Shown: positions 42,371 through 50,458, counted from the stretch's first letter. The stretch is DNA of 64,000 bases from Phycisphaeraceae bacterium (GCA_026126305.1 JAHCJI010000003.1:1-64000), one strand, 5' to 3'. Numbers and translations are program-made. The notes: generated by a model from the letters alone, not told the origin.

Positions 42371-44059
42371 ATGTCTCAGATGCGACACCCGTACAAGGCA
42401 TTTGCCCTGCTTTTCGCCGCTGGTATTGCTCTGTCAATACCTCTTCTCGGTATCCCGGCATGCCAAGTCGAGCGTACAGCGGCGAGCGTCAGCACGCCCA
42501 CGCTGTATGATGGATTTGGCGGCTACCACCGCCCGGTCAGCACCGAATCGGCCGAGGCGCAGCGGTGGTTTGACCAGGGTTTCCAGTTGCTCTACGGCTT
42601 CAACCACGACGAGGCCATCCGTTCCTTCCAGCACGCCGCGAAGCTCGACCCGAACCTGGCGATGGCCCACTGGGGCGAGGCCTATGCGCGCGGGCTGCAC
42701 ATCAACAACCCACAGATGGGCCAGGAACAGAGCGAGTTGGCCTACGCCGCCGCCCAGCGCGCCCTTGCGAAGATCGATCATGCCTCGCCCGTCGAAGCGG
42801 CGCTGATCCGCGCGGTCACCGAGCGTTACGCGATGCCCGTGCCCGAGGATCGTTCGCCCCTTGACGAGGCCTACGCCGCGGCGATGGAGAAGGTCTGGGA
42901 GCGATTCCCCAACGACGCCGACGTGGGCGCGCTCTTCGCCGAGAGCCTGATGAACCTCCAGCCCTGGGACCTGTGGACCAGGCAGGGCGAGCCCAAGGGC
43001 CGGACGCTGGAGATCGTCGCCACGCTCGAACGAGTTCTTGAGATCAACCAGAACCACCCCGGCGCGAACCACTTTTACATCCACGCCGTCGAGGCTTCGA
43101 ACGAGCCCGAGCGGGGCGTCGCATCGGCCGACCGCCTGCGCACGCTCGTGCCCGGCAGCGGTCACCTGGTACACATGCCCGCGCACATCTACGCCCGGGT
43201 CGGTCGCTGGGCAGACGCCAGCGACGCGAACGTCCAGGCCATCGCGGCCGATCGCGCCTACTTCGCAAAAGCGCCGGCGCCCGACTTCTACGCCCTGTAC
43301 TTCATCCACAACATCCACTTCCTCTCGTGGAGCGCCATGATGGAAGGCCGCTACGAGACGGCGATGGCCGCTGCGCGAGAGCTCGAGCGTGACATCCCCC
43401 AGAGTTTCCTCAAGGAGTGGACCTTCATTGCCGACGGCTTCATGCCCGTGACCTACCACGCGATGATCCGCTTTGGCAAGTGGGAGGACATCCTCAAGGA
43501 GAAGAAGCCCGAGGATTATCGCCGGCTGAGCCTGGCGCTGTGGCATTACGCGCGGGGCATCGCGCTGGCCAACACCCATCGCATCAGCGAGGCCCGCGAT
43601 GAGCTCGAAGCGTTCGAGGCCGTCGCCCCCACCGTGCCCGAGGACTGGGTCGTGGGCAACAGCGCCGCCAGCGACGTGCTGGCCGTCGCCCGCCACATGC
43701 TCAAGGGCGAGATCGCCTACAAGGCGGGCAACGCCGACGAGGCCTTCGCCCTCCTGCGCACCGGCGTCGAGCTCGAAGACCAGCTCAACTACGACGAGCC
43801 GCCGGACTGGATGCAACCCGTCCGCCACGCGCTGGGCGCGTTGCTCATGGCCGAAGGCCGCAACGCCGAAGCCAAGGCAGTCTACCTCGAAGATCTCAAG
43901 AAATACCCCGAGAACGGCTGGGCCCTGCTTGGCCTGAGCCAGGCCATGGCAGCCGCGGGTGAGGACACTACCGCGGTCGACGCCCGCCGCGCGAAGGTCT
44001 GGGCCCGCGCCGACGTGTCGCCCGTCGCCTCGTGCTATTGCCACCCCGACGCCCAGTAG
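42371..44059 (+). CDS. Exported TPR-repeat protein
   Basis: The 562-residue protein begins with a signal peptide and a possible lipidation cysteine (LGIPACQ, a weak lipobox). It is then built of tetratricopeptide-like helices. Clear repeats include AEAQRWFDQGFQLLYGFNHD, AIRSFQHAAKLDPN and the C-terminal RNAEAKAVYLEDLKKYPENG. The WFDQGxxLxYGFNHxEAxRSF motif is typical of a family in which several copper- or cytochrome-linked proteins occur. The C-terminal CYCHPDAQ could bind a metal. The function is unknown. There are 84 bp between deoC and this ATG, with a GAGG about 8 nt before the start. Confidence 0.8.
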   Translation: MSQMRHPYKAFALLFAAGIALSIPLLGIPACQVERTAASVSTPTLYDGFGGYHRPVSTESAEAQRWFDQGFQLLYGFNHDEAIRSFQHAAKLDPNLAMAHWGEAYARGLHINNPQMGQEQSELAYAAAQRALAKIDHASPVEAALIRAVTERYAMPVPEDRSPLDEAYAAAMEKVWERFPNDADVGALFAESLMNLQPWDLWTRQGEPKGRTLEIVATLERVLEINQNHPGANHFYIHAVEASNEPERGVASADRLRTLVPGSGHLVHMPAHIYARVGRWADASDANVQAIAADRAYFAKAPAPDFYALYFIHNIHFLSWSAMMEGRYETAMAAARELERDIPQSFLKEWTFIADGFMPVTYHAMIRFGKWEDILKEKKPEDYRRLSLALWHYARGIALANTHRISEARDELEAFEAVAPTVPEDWVVGNSAASDVLAVARHMLKGEIAYKAGNADEAFALLRTGVELEDQLNYDEPPDWMQPVRHALGALLMAEGRNAEAKAVYLEDLKKYPENGWALLGLSQAMAAAGEDTTAVDARRAKVWARADVSPVASCYCHPDAQ

Positions 44060-44114
44060 CGAGCGTGTGCCCCCCGACGACCACCGAGATGGGTTAGGCT
44101 ACGATTGGGTCCGC

Positions 44115-44336
44115 ATGAGCCGCAAACTTCCCCCTCGCCACGTCGGAGCCATCGCGGGCCTTTCCGCCTTGGCCGCAACGCTCGTGCTGACGGGTTGCCG
44201 GCCCAACATCCCGCTGATCCCGTTCATCCAGAGCGAGCGGGTGCGCGATGCGAAGCCAGCGGACATGGAACCGTTGTGGCTCACAAGCCATGCGGCGGGT
44301 CGATCTCGGCCATCCATGCCCGGGCCGCGCGACTGA
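44115..44336 (+). CDS. Small lipoprotein candidate overlapping hepT
   Basis: The 73-codon frame encodes a signal peptide with a good lipobox (TLVLTGC, Cys28) and a short mature part starting RPNIPLIPFIQ. The last 56 bp overlap the 3' end of hepT on the other strand, and that tail (GRSRPSMPGPRD) looks non-native. It may be a small gene whose end was lost when neighbouring DNA changed. There is no ribosome site I would trust. I cannot assign a role. Confidence 0.45.
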   Translation: MSRKLPPRHVGAIAGLSALAATLVLTGCRPNIPLIPFIQSERVRDAKPADMEPLWLTSHAAGRSRPSMPGPRD

Positions 44337-44643
44337 TGGCCGGCACGTCCCCGCTGGCGATCCGCCACACCACGCCGTGGTCGAGCGAGAAGTAGCCGTG
44401 GACCAAAATGTTGCGGAAGGCAACGATGCTGCGGACCGGGCCCAGTTGCTCCACGCGGCCCTCGTCCATGCGGCGCAGGTGTACGACCGCCTCGCCCACG
44501 ATCATCAACTGGCGTTCGACCGCCGAACGCAGCATCAGCTCGCTCGCGTATCGGGCTTCGTCGGCATCGGATAGAAACGATGCGATGGCCTCGCACGCGG
44601 CGATCAGGTCCACCAGATAGGCCGAGACCTCACGCGGCGGCAT
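44281..44643 (-). CDS. hepT: HEPN-domain toxin HepT (DUF86)
   Basis: The 120-residue protein is a HEPN ribonuclease toxin of the MntA-HepT system. The catalytic motif is R77-N-I-L-V-H82-G-Y84, exactly the R-x4-H-x-Y pattern in which the tyrosine is modified with AMP by the antitoxin. It has the usual helices before and after. The ATG at 44643 overlaps the end of mntA by 14 bp. Upstream starts would add SQSGSRS-like residues that family members lack. Its 3' end overlaps the small lipoprotein gene on the other strand. Confidence 0.93.
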   Translation of the reverse strand: MPPREVSAYLVDLIAACEAIASFLSDADEARYASELMLRSAVERQLMIVGEAVVHLRRMDEGRVEQLGPVRSIVAFRNILVHGYFSLDHGVVWRIASGDVPAISRAARAWMAEIDPPHGL

Positions 44644-44941
44644 AGATCTGGATCCGCTTTGACTCAAGCGAACGACGCACTACCGGGTTGCGAACGCCCG
44701 CCCCCTCGATGAGGTCCACGGGCGCGCCAAGCAGGTCTTCGAGATCGGCCAAGAGCCCGAAGTACGGATCGGCCAAGCCGCCGCGGGGCGTATTGCCGAA
44801 GTCGACCAGAAAGTCGTAGTCGCTGCGGCCAGCCTCGAACTGGCCGTCGGCTGCCGAGCCAACCAGTTCCAGCCGGGCCACGCCGTGCCTCTCGCACAGC
44901 GCGACGATGCGTTCGATCAGGCTTTCATCCAGCGGCACCAT
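44630..44941 (-). CDS. mntA: Minimal nucleotidyltransferase antitoxin MntA
   Basis: The 103-residue protein is a minimal nucleotidyltransferase. LVGSAADG (Gly28-Ser29) is the nucleotide-binding turn and D41-Y-D43 in SDYDFLV holds the two metal-binding aspartates. In known pairs, MntA transfers AMP to the tyrosine of HepT and silences it. The relatives of this size stand directly upstream of hepT, as here. The gene begins 8 bp after purB on the same strand, so this toxin-antitoxin pair may be expressed from the purine gene's transcript. Confidence 0.93.
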   Translation of the reverse strand: MVPLDESLIERIVALCERHGVARLELVGSAADGQFEAGRSDYDFLVDFGNTPRGGLADPYFGLLADLEDLLGAPVDLIEGAGVRNPVVRRSLESKRIQIYAAA

Positions 44942-44949
44942 GACCAATC

Positions 44950-46485
44950 TTACACCCCCCGATCGCTCCCCCCCAGACGCTCCAGTTCTTCGCCGTAACG
45001 CTCCCGCAGCGGCTCGACGATTTCCTTGAGGAACCTTTCGGTCTGCTCCACGCTGCGCCCGACGTACTTCATCGGGTCCAGCAACTGGTCCTCGGTGAGC
45101 AGGTGGTGCACGGCCGCGAACGCCTCGTCGGCCCGAAGCCGCTCGATAAGGTCGTTCTCCAGCCCCTCCTGCTTGACCTTCATGCCCGCCGCCTGGGCGT
45201 GGACGCGGATCTTCTCGTGCAGGACCTGCCGATCGCCACCGAGCTTGACCGCTTCCATCAGGATGTTCTCCGTCGCCAGGAAGGGCAGCTCGGCCATCAG
45301 GTTCTTGCGCACCATCGCCTCGTGGACGACCAGCCCCGACGCGACCTGGTGCATCAGGTCGAGGGCCCCATCCAAGGCCAGGAAGGCCTCGGGCAGGCTC
45401 AGCCGGCGGTTGCTCGAGTCGTCCAGCGTGCGTTCGAGCCACTGCGTGGCGGCGGTGTCGTAGGCGTTGCCCACCAGGTTCATCACGAAGCGCGTCAGCC
45501 CGCAGATCCGCTCGCACTTCATCGGGTTGCGCTTGTAGGGCATGGCCGACGAGCCGATCTGCTTGTCGCCGAAGGGCTCGTCGATCTCCTTGCGGTTGCT
45601 CAGCAGGCGGATGTCGGTGGCGATCTTGTGGAGGACGGCGGCGATCGAGGCGAGGTCGGCAAGGATGAAGGTGTCGTAGACACGCGGGTAGGTCTGGCCG
45701 GTCAAGTCAAAGGTGGCAAGCTCGAGGTACTGATGGTTGCTTCCGAACCACATTTCGCGGAACGTTCCATCGCGCCCTAGAAGGCCCTCCAGAAACGCTT
45801 CTTCAAGCTCGTCAACTGCCACGGGATCATCGCGCAGCAGCTTCAAGAACGATGCTTGCGTACCGGTGGCACCTCTCAACCCTCGAAGGCGAGGTTTTGG
45901 GAACCCATCCAGGGTGCGCTTGCAGGCCAACCCAAGTTCTGCAGCCCATCCGGCGCACCGACGGCCGACGGTGACGGGCTGGGCTGACTGATAGTGCGTA
46001 AAGCCGAGCGTTGGCGTGCGCGCATGCTCGACAGCCTGAACTGCCAACGTCTCGATCGCGCGTCCAAGCTTTGTCGCGATGGCGAGCAAGGACTGGTGTA
46101 CGACCAGCAAATCCGCATTGCACACCACATCCTGGCTCGTACACCCCAGGTGGATGATCCCCTTCGCCTTCGGGCACTGCTCGCCCAAACAATGCACGTG
46201 GGCCATCACGTCGTGCCGCAGGTCGCGTTCGAGCTCGCTCGCGCGGGCGATCTCCTCGTCGGTGATGCCGCGCTGCACGACGGCCCGCAGCTCGTCGAGT
46301 TGCTCCTGCGAGACCAGGGGCGTCGCCCAATCCTTCGTCACCTCGTGCTGGGCCTCGGCCACCGCCAGCCAGATCCGCCGCCAGGTGTTGAACTTGTGCC
46401 TGGGGCTCCAGATGCGCAGCATCTCGGGCGACGCGTTGCGGCTGGCCAGCGGGCTGGTGTACGTGTCGTTGGGGCTGGTGGTCAT
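44950..46485 (-). CDS. purB: Adenylosuccinate lyase
   Basis: PurB removes fumarate from SAICAR and from adenylosuccinate in purine synthesis. The 511-residue product carries the fumarase/aspartase signature SSAMPYKRNP (312-321) and the active-site region THYQSAQP (His164). TSQDVVCNADL at the ligand site and GATGTQASFL are also present. The length and sequence fit the eukaryote-like/ADSL2 form. The ATG at 46485 begins MTTSPNDTYTSPLASRNAS, where family similarity starts; the longer open frame upstream is noise. mntA-hepT follow within 8 bp. purH lies 4 kb to the right on the same strand. Confidence 0.97.
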   Translation of the reverse strand: MTTSPNDTYTSPLASRNASPEMLRIWSPRHKFNTWRRIWLAVAEAQHEVTKDWATPLVSQEQLDELRAVVQRGITDEEIARASELERDLRHDVMAHVHCLGEQCPKAKGIIHLGCTSQDVVCNADLLVVHQSLLAIATKLGRAIETLAVQAVEHARTPTLGFTHYQSAQPVTVGRRCAGWAAELGLACKRTLDGFPKPRLRGLRGATGTQASFLKLLRDDPVAVDELEEAFLEGLLGRDGTFREMWFGSNHQYLELATFDLTGQTYPRVYDTFILADLASIAAVLHKIATDIRLLSNRKEIDEPFGDKQIGSSAMPYKRNPMKCERICGLTRFVMNLVGNAYDTAATQWLERTLDDSSNRRLSLPEAFLALDGALDLMHQVASGLVVHEAMVRKNLMAELPFLATENILMEAVKLGGDRQVLHEKIRVHAQAAGMKVKQEGLENDLIERLRADEAFAAVHHLLTEDQLLDPMKYVGRSVEQTERFLKEIVEPLRERYGEELERLGGSDRGV

Positions 46486-46513
46486 GCGGGCGATGGTATT
46501 CCCGATTACCCGC

Positions 46514-46867
46514 CTACCCCCCGATCGCCGCCGCGTCCATCCGGCGCTGCTCGGCCTGCGCGTAGCGGGCCCGCACCACCGGCAGCAGCCCGCCCATGAT
46601 CCCCGCGCCCAGCACGCCGGGCAGCAGGAACGAGCACCACACCCACCAGGGCTGGCCCATCGCCAGCGCGACCAATCCGGTGATCGCCAGCCCCAGGCCG
46701 ACGACCACCCCCGCGATGAAGAAGCCCAGGACCAGCGTGCGGGCCCTGCCCATGGCCGCCAGCGTCCCGCCCACGCCGCCACCGATGCCCCCGAAGATCG
46801 TGCCCATCGCGGCGCCCAAGCCACCGCCAACGACACCGGCCATCTGCTCGCCAAACCACGGATCCAT
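46514..46867 (-). CDS. Small membrane protein partner of DUF2089
   Basis: The 117-residue protein has two hydrophobic helices (about residues 47-70 and 74-96) and a Gly-rich N-terminal stretch GVVGGGLGAAMGTIFGGIGG that could pack in the membrane. The function is unknown. It starts with TGATG, sharing one base with the stop of the DUF2089 regulator, which is a common pairing. It may therefore report to or be controlled by that regulator. It is followed by purB after 28 bp. Confidence 0.75.
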   Translation of the reverse strand: MDPWFGEQMAGVVGGGLGAAMGTIFGGIGGGVGGTLAAMGRARTLVLGFFIAGVVVGLGLAITGLVALAMGQPWWVWCSFLLPGVLGAGIMGGLLPVVRARYAQAEQRRMDAAAIGG

Positions 46868-47229
46868 CACGAGCCCCCTTTCGGTGTGTCCATCGCCTGC
46901 GTTCGCTCGGCCGCGGCCTCCAGCAATCGCCTGGCCCCGCCCGCGGTCAGCTCGCCCCGCCGGACCATTTCCGCCAGGGCCTCGGCCAGCGGGTCGCGGG
47001 GCCTGTCCTCCACCGCCGCCCGCAGCCGCTCGATGACCCCGTCCAGCCGCCCACGGATCGTCGGGTAGCTCACGCCATAATCCCCGGCCAGGTCCTTCAG
47101 CGAGCCCGACCGCAGCACGAACCGCACGATCAGCGACAGGTCCTCCTCGGGCAGGCGTGCCAGCGGCGAGGCGGCCAGCACCCGCCGGGGGCCGGTTTCT
47201 CCGGGCAAGTTGGACAAAGTTGAAGCCAT
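46867..47229 (-). CDS. DUF2089 helix-turn-helix regulator
   Basis: The protein of about 120 residues matches DUF2089. LARLPEEDLSLIVRFVLRSGS is followed by the helix-turn-helix KDLAGDYGVSYPTIRGRLDG, then ARRLLEAAAERTQ. The family is thought to bind DNA like a small sigma/LuxR-type regulator, without experiment here. The preferred start is ATG 47229, directly after a TGAGG; TTG at 47238 is possible. The start lies inside a set of 21/42-bp-spaced repeats (47214-47297), so autoregulation is plausible. It is divergent from the serine hydrolase. Confidence 0.85.
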   Translation of the reverse strand: MASTLSNLPGETGPRRVLAASPLARLPEEDLSLIVRFVLRSGSLKDLAGDYGVSYPTIRGRLDGVIERLRAAVEDRPRDPLAEALAEMVRRGELTAGGARRLLEAAAERTQAMDTPKGGS

Positions 47230-47297
47230 CCTCAACAATCATAAAGTTTCTTTGAACAAAGTCAAGGCCAGACTCAAGAAAGTTCAACTCCGCCCGC
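47214..47297. repeat. 42-bp duplication at the DUF2089 promoter
   Basis: The segments 47214-47234 and 47256-47276 match at 16 of 21 positions (both begin ACAAAGT and end CTCA). Weaker copies lie at 47235 (ACAA...AAAG) and 47277 (AGAAAGTTCAAC). The copies start every 21 bp, two turns of the helix. They occupy the divergent promoter between the DUF2089 gene and the serine hydrolase, so a repeat-binding regulator could sit on one face of the DNA. Confidence 0.5.
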
Positions 47298-47322
47298 CGG
47301 TCCCTCGCCTAGCCTCGCCCCT

Positions 47323-48561
47323 ATGGACCGACGCATCGCCCGCCCCAACCGCCTGCTTGCCCTGCTCGTGCTCGCCGCCGCCCCCGCGCTGGCCCAGGAG
47401 CAAACACAAGACCGCGCCCCGGAGCCCCCCCAGCCACCGGCCCAGCCGGCCACACCCCAGCCACCGGCCACGCTCGGGGCCATCATCGAACGGCACAACG
47501 TCCCCGCCCTGGCCGTGCTCGGCGTCGCCTGGGACGCCGAAAGCGGCGCGCCGGCGACGGTCCTGGCCGATCAGGCGGGCGTGCGGGCCTTTGGCAGCGA
47601 GAGCCCCGTGGGGCCCGACGACCTCTGGCACATCGGCTCGTGTACCAAGGCCTTCACCGCCACGCTGCTGGCCACTTTTGTGGCCGAGGGCAGGCTCTCG
47701 TGGAACGACACGCTGGCCGCGGCGCTGCCCGAGCACGCCGAGCTCATGGGCCCGACGCTGCGCGCCCGCACCGTGGCCGATCTCCTCCGCCACCGGGCGG
47801 GGATGCCGGCCAACGCCTCGCCGCGGCTCTTCGGCCAGCTGCGTTCCATGGACACCGCCGCGGGCCGCGCCGAGATCCTCCGCGAGGCGCTGCTGACCGC
47901 CGCGCCCGTGCACGAGTCCGACGCGCCCGTGTACTCCAACACCGGCTACGTGGTGGCCGGGGCCATCGCACAGCGGCTGGGCGGCCGGCCGTGGGAAGAG
48001 CTCCTGGCCCAGCGCGTGCTCGCGCCCCTGGGCATCGGGCCCGAGCAGTTCGGCTTTGGCCCCCCGCCCGCGGGCGGCGACGTGGCACACCCCCTCCAGC
48101 CCATGGGCCACGCGCCCGTCGGTCGCCGGTGGATGCCCCTGGTCCCCAGCCCGATGGCCGACAACCCCCCGGCCTACGGCCCGGCCAGCACGCTGCACAT
48201 GACCCTGAGCGCCTGGTCGCGCTTCGCCATGGCCCACGCGCGGGGCCACCACCTGGCCGAGGGCCAGCGCGACGCCCTGGGCCTCTCGCGTGCCGACTAC
48301 GCCGAGCTGCACCGCCCCGAGCAGGGCTTTGCCGCCGGCTGGCTGGCGGCCCCCCGCCCCTGGGCGGGCGGCGGGGGCGGCCCGGGCCAGACGCTCAGCC
48401 ACGCCGGCAGCAACACGGCCTGGTTCGCCGCCGCCTGGATCGCCCCGGAAAGGGGCTGGGTGCTGCTGGCCGCCTGCAACGCCGCGGGCCAGGGCGGCCC
48501 CATCGCCACCGACGAGGCCGTGGGCCTGGCCCTGCGGGCGCTGTCCGAAGCCGGGCGGTAG
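47323..48561 (+). CDS. Secreted serine hydrolase (beta-lactamase/PBP-like fold)
   Basis: The 412-residue protein has a signal peptide, a Pro/Gln-rich linker (to about residue 48) and a class C beta-lactamase-type domain. Active-site motifs are S106-C-T-K109 (the SxxK with acyl nucleophile), Y204-S-N206 (YxN) and HAG near residue 366 (the usual KTG position). Such enzymes act as D-amino-acid peptidases, esterases or beta-lactamases; the substrate cannot be told. Length and motif spacing are normal. Heptamer repeats start 20 bp after its stop codon. Confidence 0.92.
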   Translation: MDRRIARPNRLLALLVLAAAPALAQEQTQDRAPEPPQPPAQPATPQPPATLGAIIERHNVPALAVLGVAWDAESGAPATVLADQAGVRAFGSESPVGPDDLWHIGSCTKAFTATLLATFVAEGRLSWNDTLAAALPEHAELMGPTLRARTVADLLRHRAGMPANASPRLFGQLRSMDTAAGRAEILREALLTAAPVHESDAPVYSNTGYVVAGAIAQRLGGRPWEELLAQRVLAPLGIGPEQFGFGPPPAGGDVAHPLQPMGHAPVGRRWMPLVPSPMADNPPAYGPASTLHMTLSAWSRFAMAHARGHHLAEGQRDALGLSRADYAELHRPEQGFAAGWLAAPRPWAGGGGGPGQTLSHAGSNTAWFAAAWIAPERGWVLLAACNAAGQGGPIATDEAVGLALRALSEAGR

Positions 48562-48581
48562 GCCTCGGGCGGGTGGGGAAG

Positions 48582-48652
48582 GCATTGGGGATTGGCGACA
48601 TCAGGCACTGGGCACTGGGCATCAGGCATTGGGAAAGATCGCTGGGGCATTG
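48582..48652 (+). repeat. Heptamer repeat tract (GCAYYRG)
   Basis: Four heptamers (GCACTGG, GCACTGG, GCATCAG, GCATTGG) follow head to tail at 48605-48632, with single copies at 48582 and near 48645. The same unit, in the same orientation, makes the first arm of the large array at 50.0 kb. It lies between the serine hydrolase and the 85-residue membrane protein gene and has no coding logic of its own. Confidence 0.75.
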
Positions 48653-48704
48653 GCGACAACCAAACACCCACGTCATCGATGCTGGATGGGTACTCAGTTG
48701 CGGT

Positions 48705-48962
48705 TCAATCCAGGTGCAGTTCTCGTTTGCGAAAGACATCTGGAACAGGCACAGGGGAGCGTCCCGTCAGTTGGGCAAAGGCAGCGATGGCGAACATGGT
48801 CAACGTCGACCACATCATCCACGGCAGCAACCATCGTTCATAACCCACGTACGCCACGCCCTGTGCCACGAGCATGATGGCGTAGATCACGAGCACAACG
48901 AGACAGATCCGCCGAGCGAGCAAGCGGTCGGCGAGGGGGTCTTGTGGTTGTTCTGAGGGCAT
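48705..48962 (-). CDS. Small two-helix membrane protein
   Basis: The 85-residue protein has two hydrophobic helices (RRICLVVLVIYAIMLVAQGV and LLPWMMWSTLTMFAIAAFAQ) and short basic ends. I recognise no family. Its ATG follows the stop codon of the neighbouring gene after one base (TGACATG), so the two are co-translated. AAAGGGGG lies upstream as a ribosome site. Confidence 0.7.
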   Translation of the reverse strand: MPSEQPQDPLADRLLARRICLVVLVIYAIMLVAQGVAYVGYERWLLPWMMWSTLTMFAIAAFAQLTGRSPVPVPDVFRKRELHLD

Positions 48963-48963
48963 G

Positions 48964-49395
48964 TCACACGCCCCCTTTGAGATCCCAGTCTTCCACGACT
49001 GAATCAAAGCGTTCGCGTGTCTTGGTCACCTCTGCTCCGATTGAATCAAGCAGTCGCGGCAGCAGCGACAAGACAACAGCCTTTTCCGAAATGCTGGCCT
49101 TTACAGCGCGCCGCTTTGCCCATGTCAAGGGTTCGCCGTACTCCGCGCCTTCGCCAGCGAAACAAACCATGAGCCGCCATTCACCCGGATTGATCTTCAT
49201 CCAAGCAATAGCAATATCCTTGTCGACATCAGGATCGAACGCATGATTCGGAAGATGCACGCCGTTCGCGAGCAAATGTTCTTCCGTGTGCTGGATAATC
49301 TCCGTCAGCCGCTTGCCGATCTCGTTGATGCGTTGCTTGTGGGCGCTGATGGATTCGAGCCGGGACCTGATGTCCTCTGGCAGTGGGCTCGTCAT
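48964..49395 (-). CDS. Unknown 143-residue protein paired with a membrane protein
   Basis: The product begins MTSPLPEDIRSRLESISAHK and has a helical N-terminal half that may be a coiled coil (HKQRINEIGKRLTEIIQHTE). An alpha/beta-looking C-terminal half follows, with IAWMKINPGEWRLMVCFAG. No catalytic motif is visible, so I give no function. GGAGG lies 7 nt before the ATG at 49395, which fixes the start; longer frames would add repeat-derived sequence (7-residue repeats) and are rejected. The pair with the small membrane protein is bordered by heptamer arrays and the 21-bp array. Confidence 0.75.
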   Translation of the reverse strand: MTSPLPEDIRSRLESISAHKQRINEIGKRLTEIIQHTEEHLLANGVHLPNHAFDPDVDKDIAIAWMKINPGEWRLMVCFAGEGAEYGEPLTWAKRRAVKASISEKAVVLSLLPRLLDSIGAEVTKTRERFDSVVEDWDLKGGV

Positions 49396-49738
49396 GGAGC
49401 CACCTCCTCCGGCACGGCTGCCGGGTACGGGGGAGAACCGATCGGCGTGGGCGCTGCCACCGCCATTTCCCCGCCTCTGCCGATGCACACGATTGCGGCT
49501 TGCGTTCGCGTCCAATCCCCAACACGATGGATGGGGCTGGCGTTGCGGGACTAGATATGTTAGGCAAGCCCATTCGCCACGACCTAAGCCATGCTGCCAA
49601 TGGCCGTCCGCCGCTGCCCCGGCCCCCCCCGGCCCGCGGGGCCGCTGGTCGGGATGGGCCTTGGGGTTGCCGAACGGCACCGCCCGGCGGCCTGATGCCC
49701 GCGACGGGCCGTTTGACCGTTGAGCCGGGCCGCCTGTT
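49396..49738. other. Non-coding stretch before the 21-bp array
   Basis: I see no credible gene here. It should hold the promoter of the leftward two-gene operon. From about 49690 on it contains degenerate copies of the 21-bp unit (GGGCCGTTTGACC and GCCGGGCCGCCTGTT), suggesting that an older array decays toward this side. Confidence 0.4.
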
Positions 49739-49948
49739 GGTACCGACAAGCCGCTTGTGGGTACCGACGAGCCGTTTGTCGGTACCGTCAAGCCGTTTGT
49801 GGGTGACGACAAGTCGTTCGTCGGTACCGACAAGCCGCTCGTCGGTACCGACAAGTCGCTCGTCGGTACCGACAAGTCGCTCGTCGGTACCGTCAAGTCG
49901 CTCGTCGGTACCGACAAGTCGCTCGTGGGTACCCACAAACGGGTTGAC
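49739..49948 (+). repeat. Ten-copy 21-bp tandem array with spaced palindromes
   Basis: Ten units of exactly 21 bp start at 49739, 49760, 49781 and so on, the last at 49928. The consensus unit is GGTACCGACAAGTCGCTCGT plus C. At unit junctions GTC meets GGTACCGAC, forming the 12-bp perfect palindrome GTCGGTACCGAC at four positions and near-perfect at others. All palindromes are therefore two helical turns apart, on one face of the DNA. All frames through it are open, but they read as heptapeptide repeats (VGTDKSL) with no start signal. I call it an intergenic array, not a gene. Confidence 0.85.
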
Positions 49949-50032
49949 CGTCACCATATCCGGACCTCGAAAACCCCCTGGCGGGCCGTGGGGGCCGATT
50001 TCCCGAACAGAATGCGGATAAAGAGGCACTGG

Positions 50033-50178
50033 GCATTGGGCATCGGGCATTGGGGGGGAGGGAAGAGGCAATTGGCATCGGGCATCAGGCATTGGGGGGG
50101 AGGGAGGAGGCAATTGGCATTGGGCATCGGGCATTGGGGGGGAGGGAGGAGGCAATTGGCATCGGGCATGATGCATGG
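50033..50178 (+). repeat. 42-bp higher-order repeat, three full copies
   Basis: Three 42-bp units at 50033-50074, 50075-50116 and 50117-50158 are nearly identical, and a fourth starts and fades by 50178. Each begins with three GCAYYRG heptamers and ends with a G/A-rich part and CAATTG. 42 is six heptamers. It forms the left arm of an inverted pair with the array at 50213. Confidence 0.9.
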
Positions 50179-50212
50179 AGCCGCATGGATTCGTCGAACG
50201 CTGTCCCCCTGA

Positions 50213-50449
50213 TGCCCAGTGCCTAGTGCCTAGTGCCTAGTGCCCAATGCCCAATCCCTGATGCCCAGTGCCTAGTGCCCAATGCCTAGTGCCTGATGCC
50301 CAGTGCCTAGTGCCCGGCGATCCGGGCCCACGCGGGCGAGCTGCCCGATGCCCAGTGCCCGATGCCCAATGCCTAGTGCCCGATGCCCAATGCCCAATGC
50401 CCGATGCCCAATGCCTGATGCCCAGTGCCCAGTGCCTGATGCCCAGTGC
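50213..50449 (+). repeat. Heptamer array (TGCCYRR), opposite orientation
   Basis: About 28 heptamers (TGCCCAG, TGCCTAG, TGCCCAA, TGCCTGA and relatives) run head to tail, broken once around 50310-50345. The unit is the reverse complement of the GCAYYRG heptamer in the left arm. The array ends 9 bp from the purH stop codon. The two arms could fold into a long imperfect hairpin in RNA or DNA, centred near 50195, at the 3' end of purH. Confidence 0.85.
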
Positions 50450-50458
50450 CTTCCCCCC

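Noticed and set aside
49757..50212. A repeat protein of VGTDKSL heptapeptides
   Set aside because: The frame has no ribosome site, mixes two unrelated repeat families, and all other frames are equally open because the period is 21 bp.
49739..50449. CRISPR array
   Set aside because: Units are contiguous at 21, 42 or 7 bp with no unique spacers, and no cas gene lies nearby.
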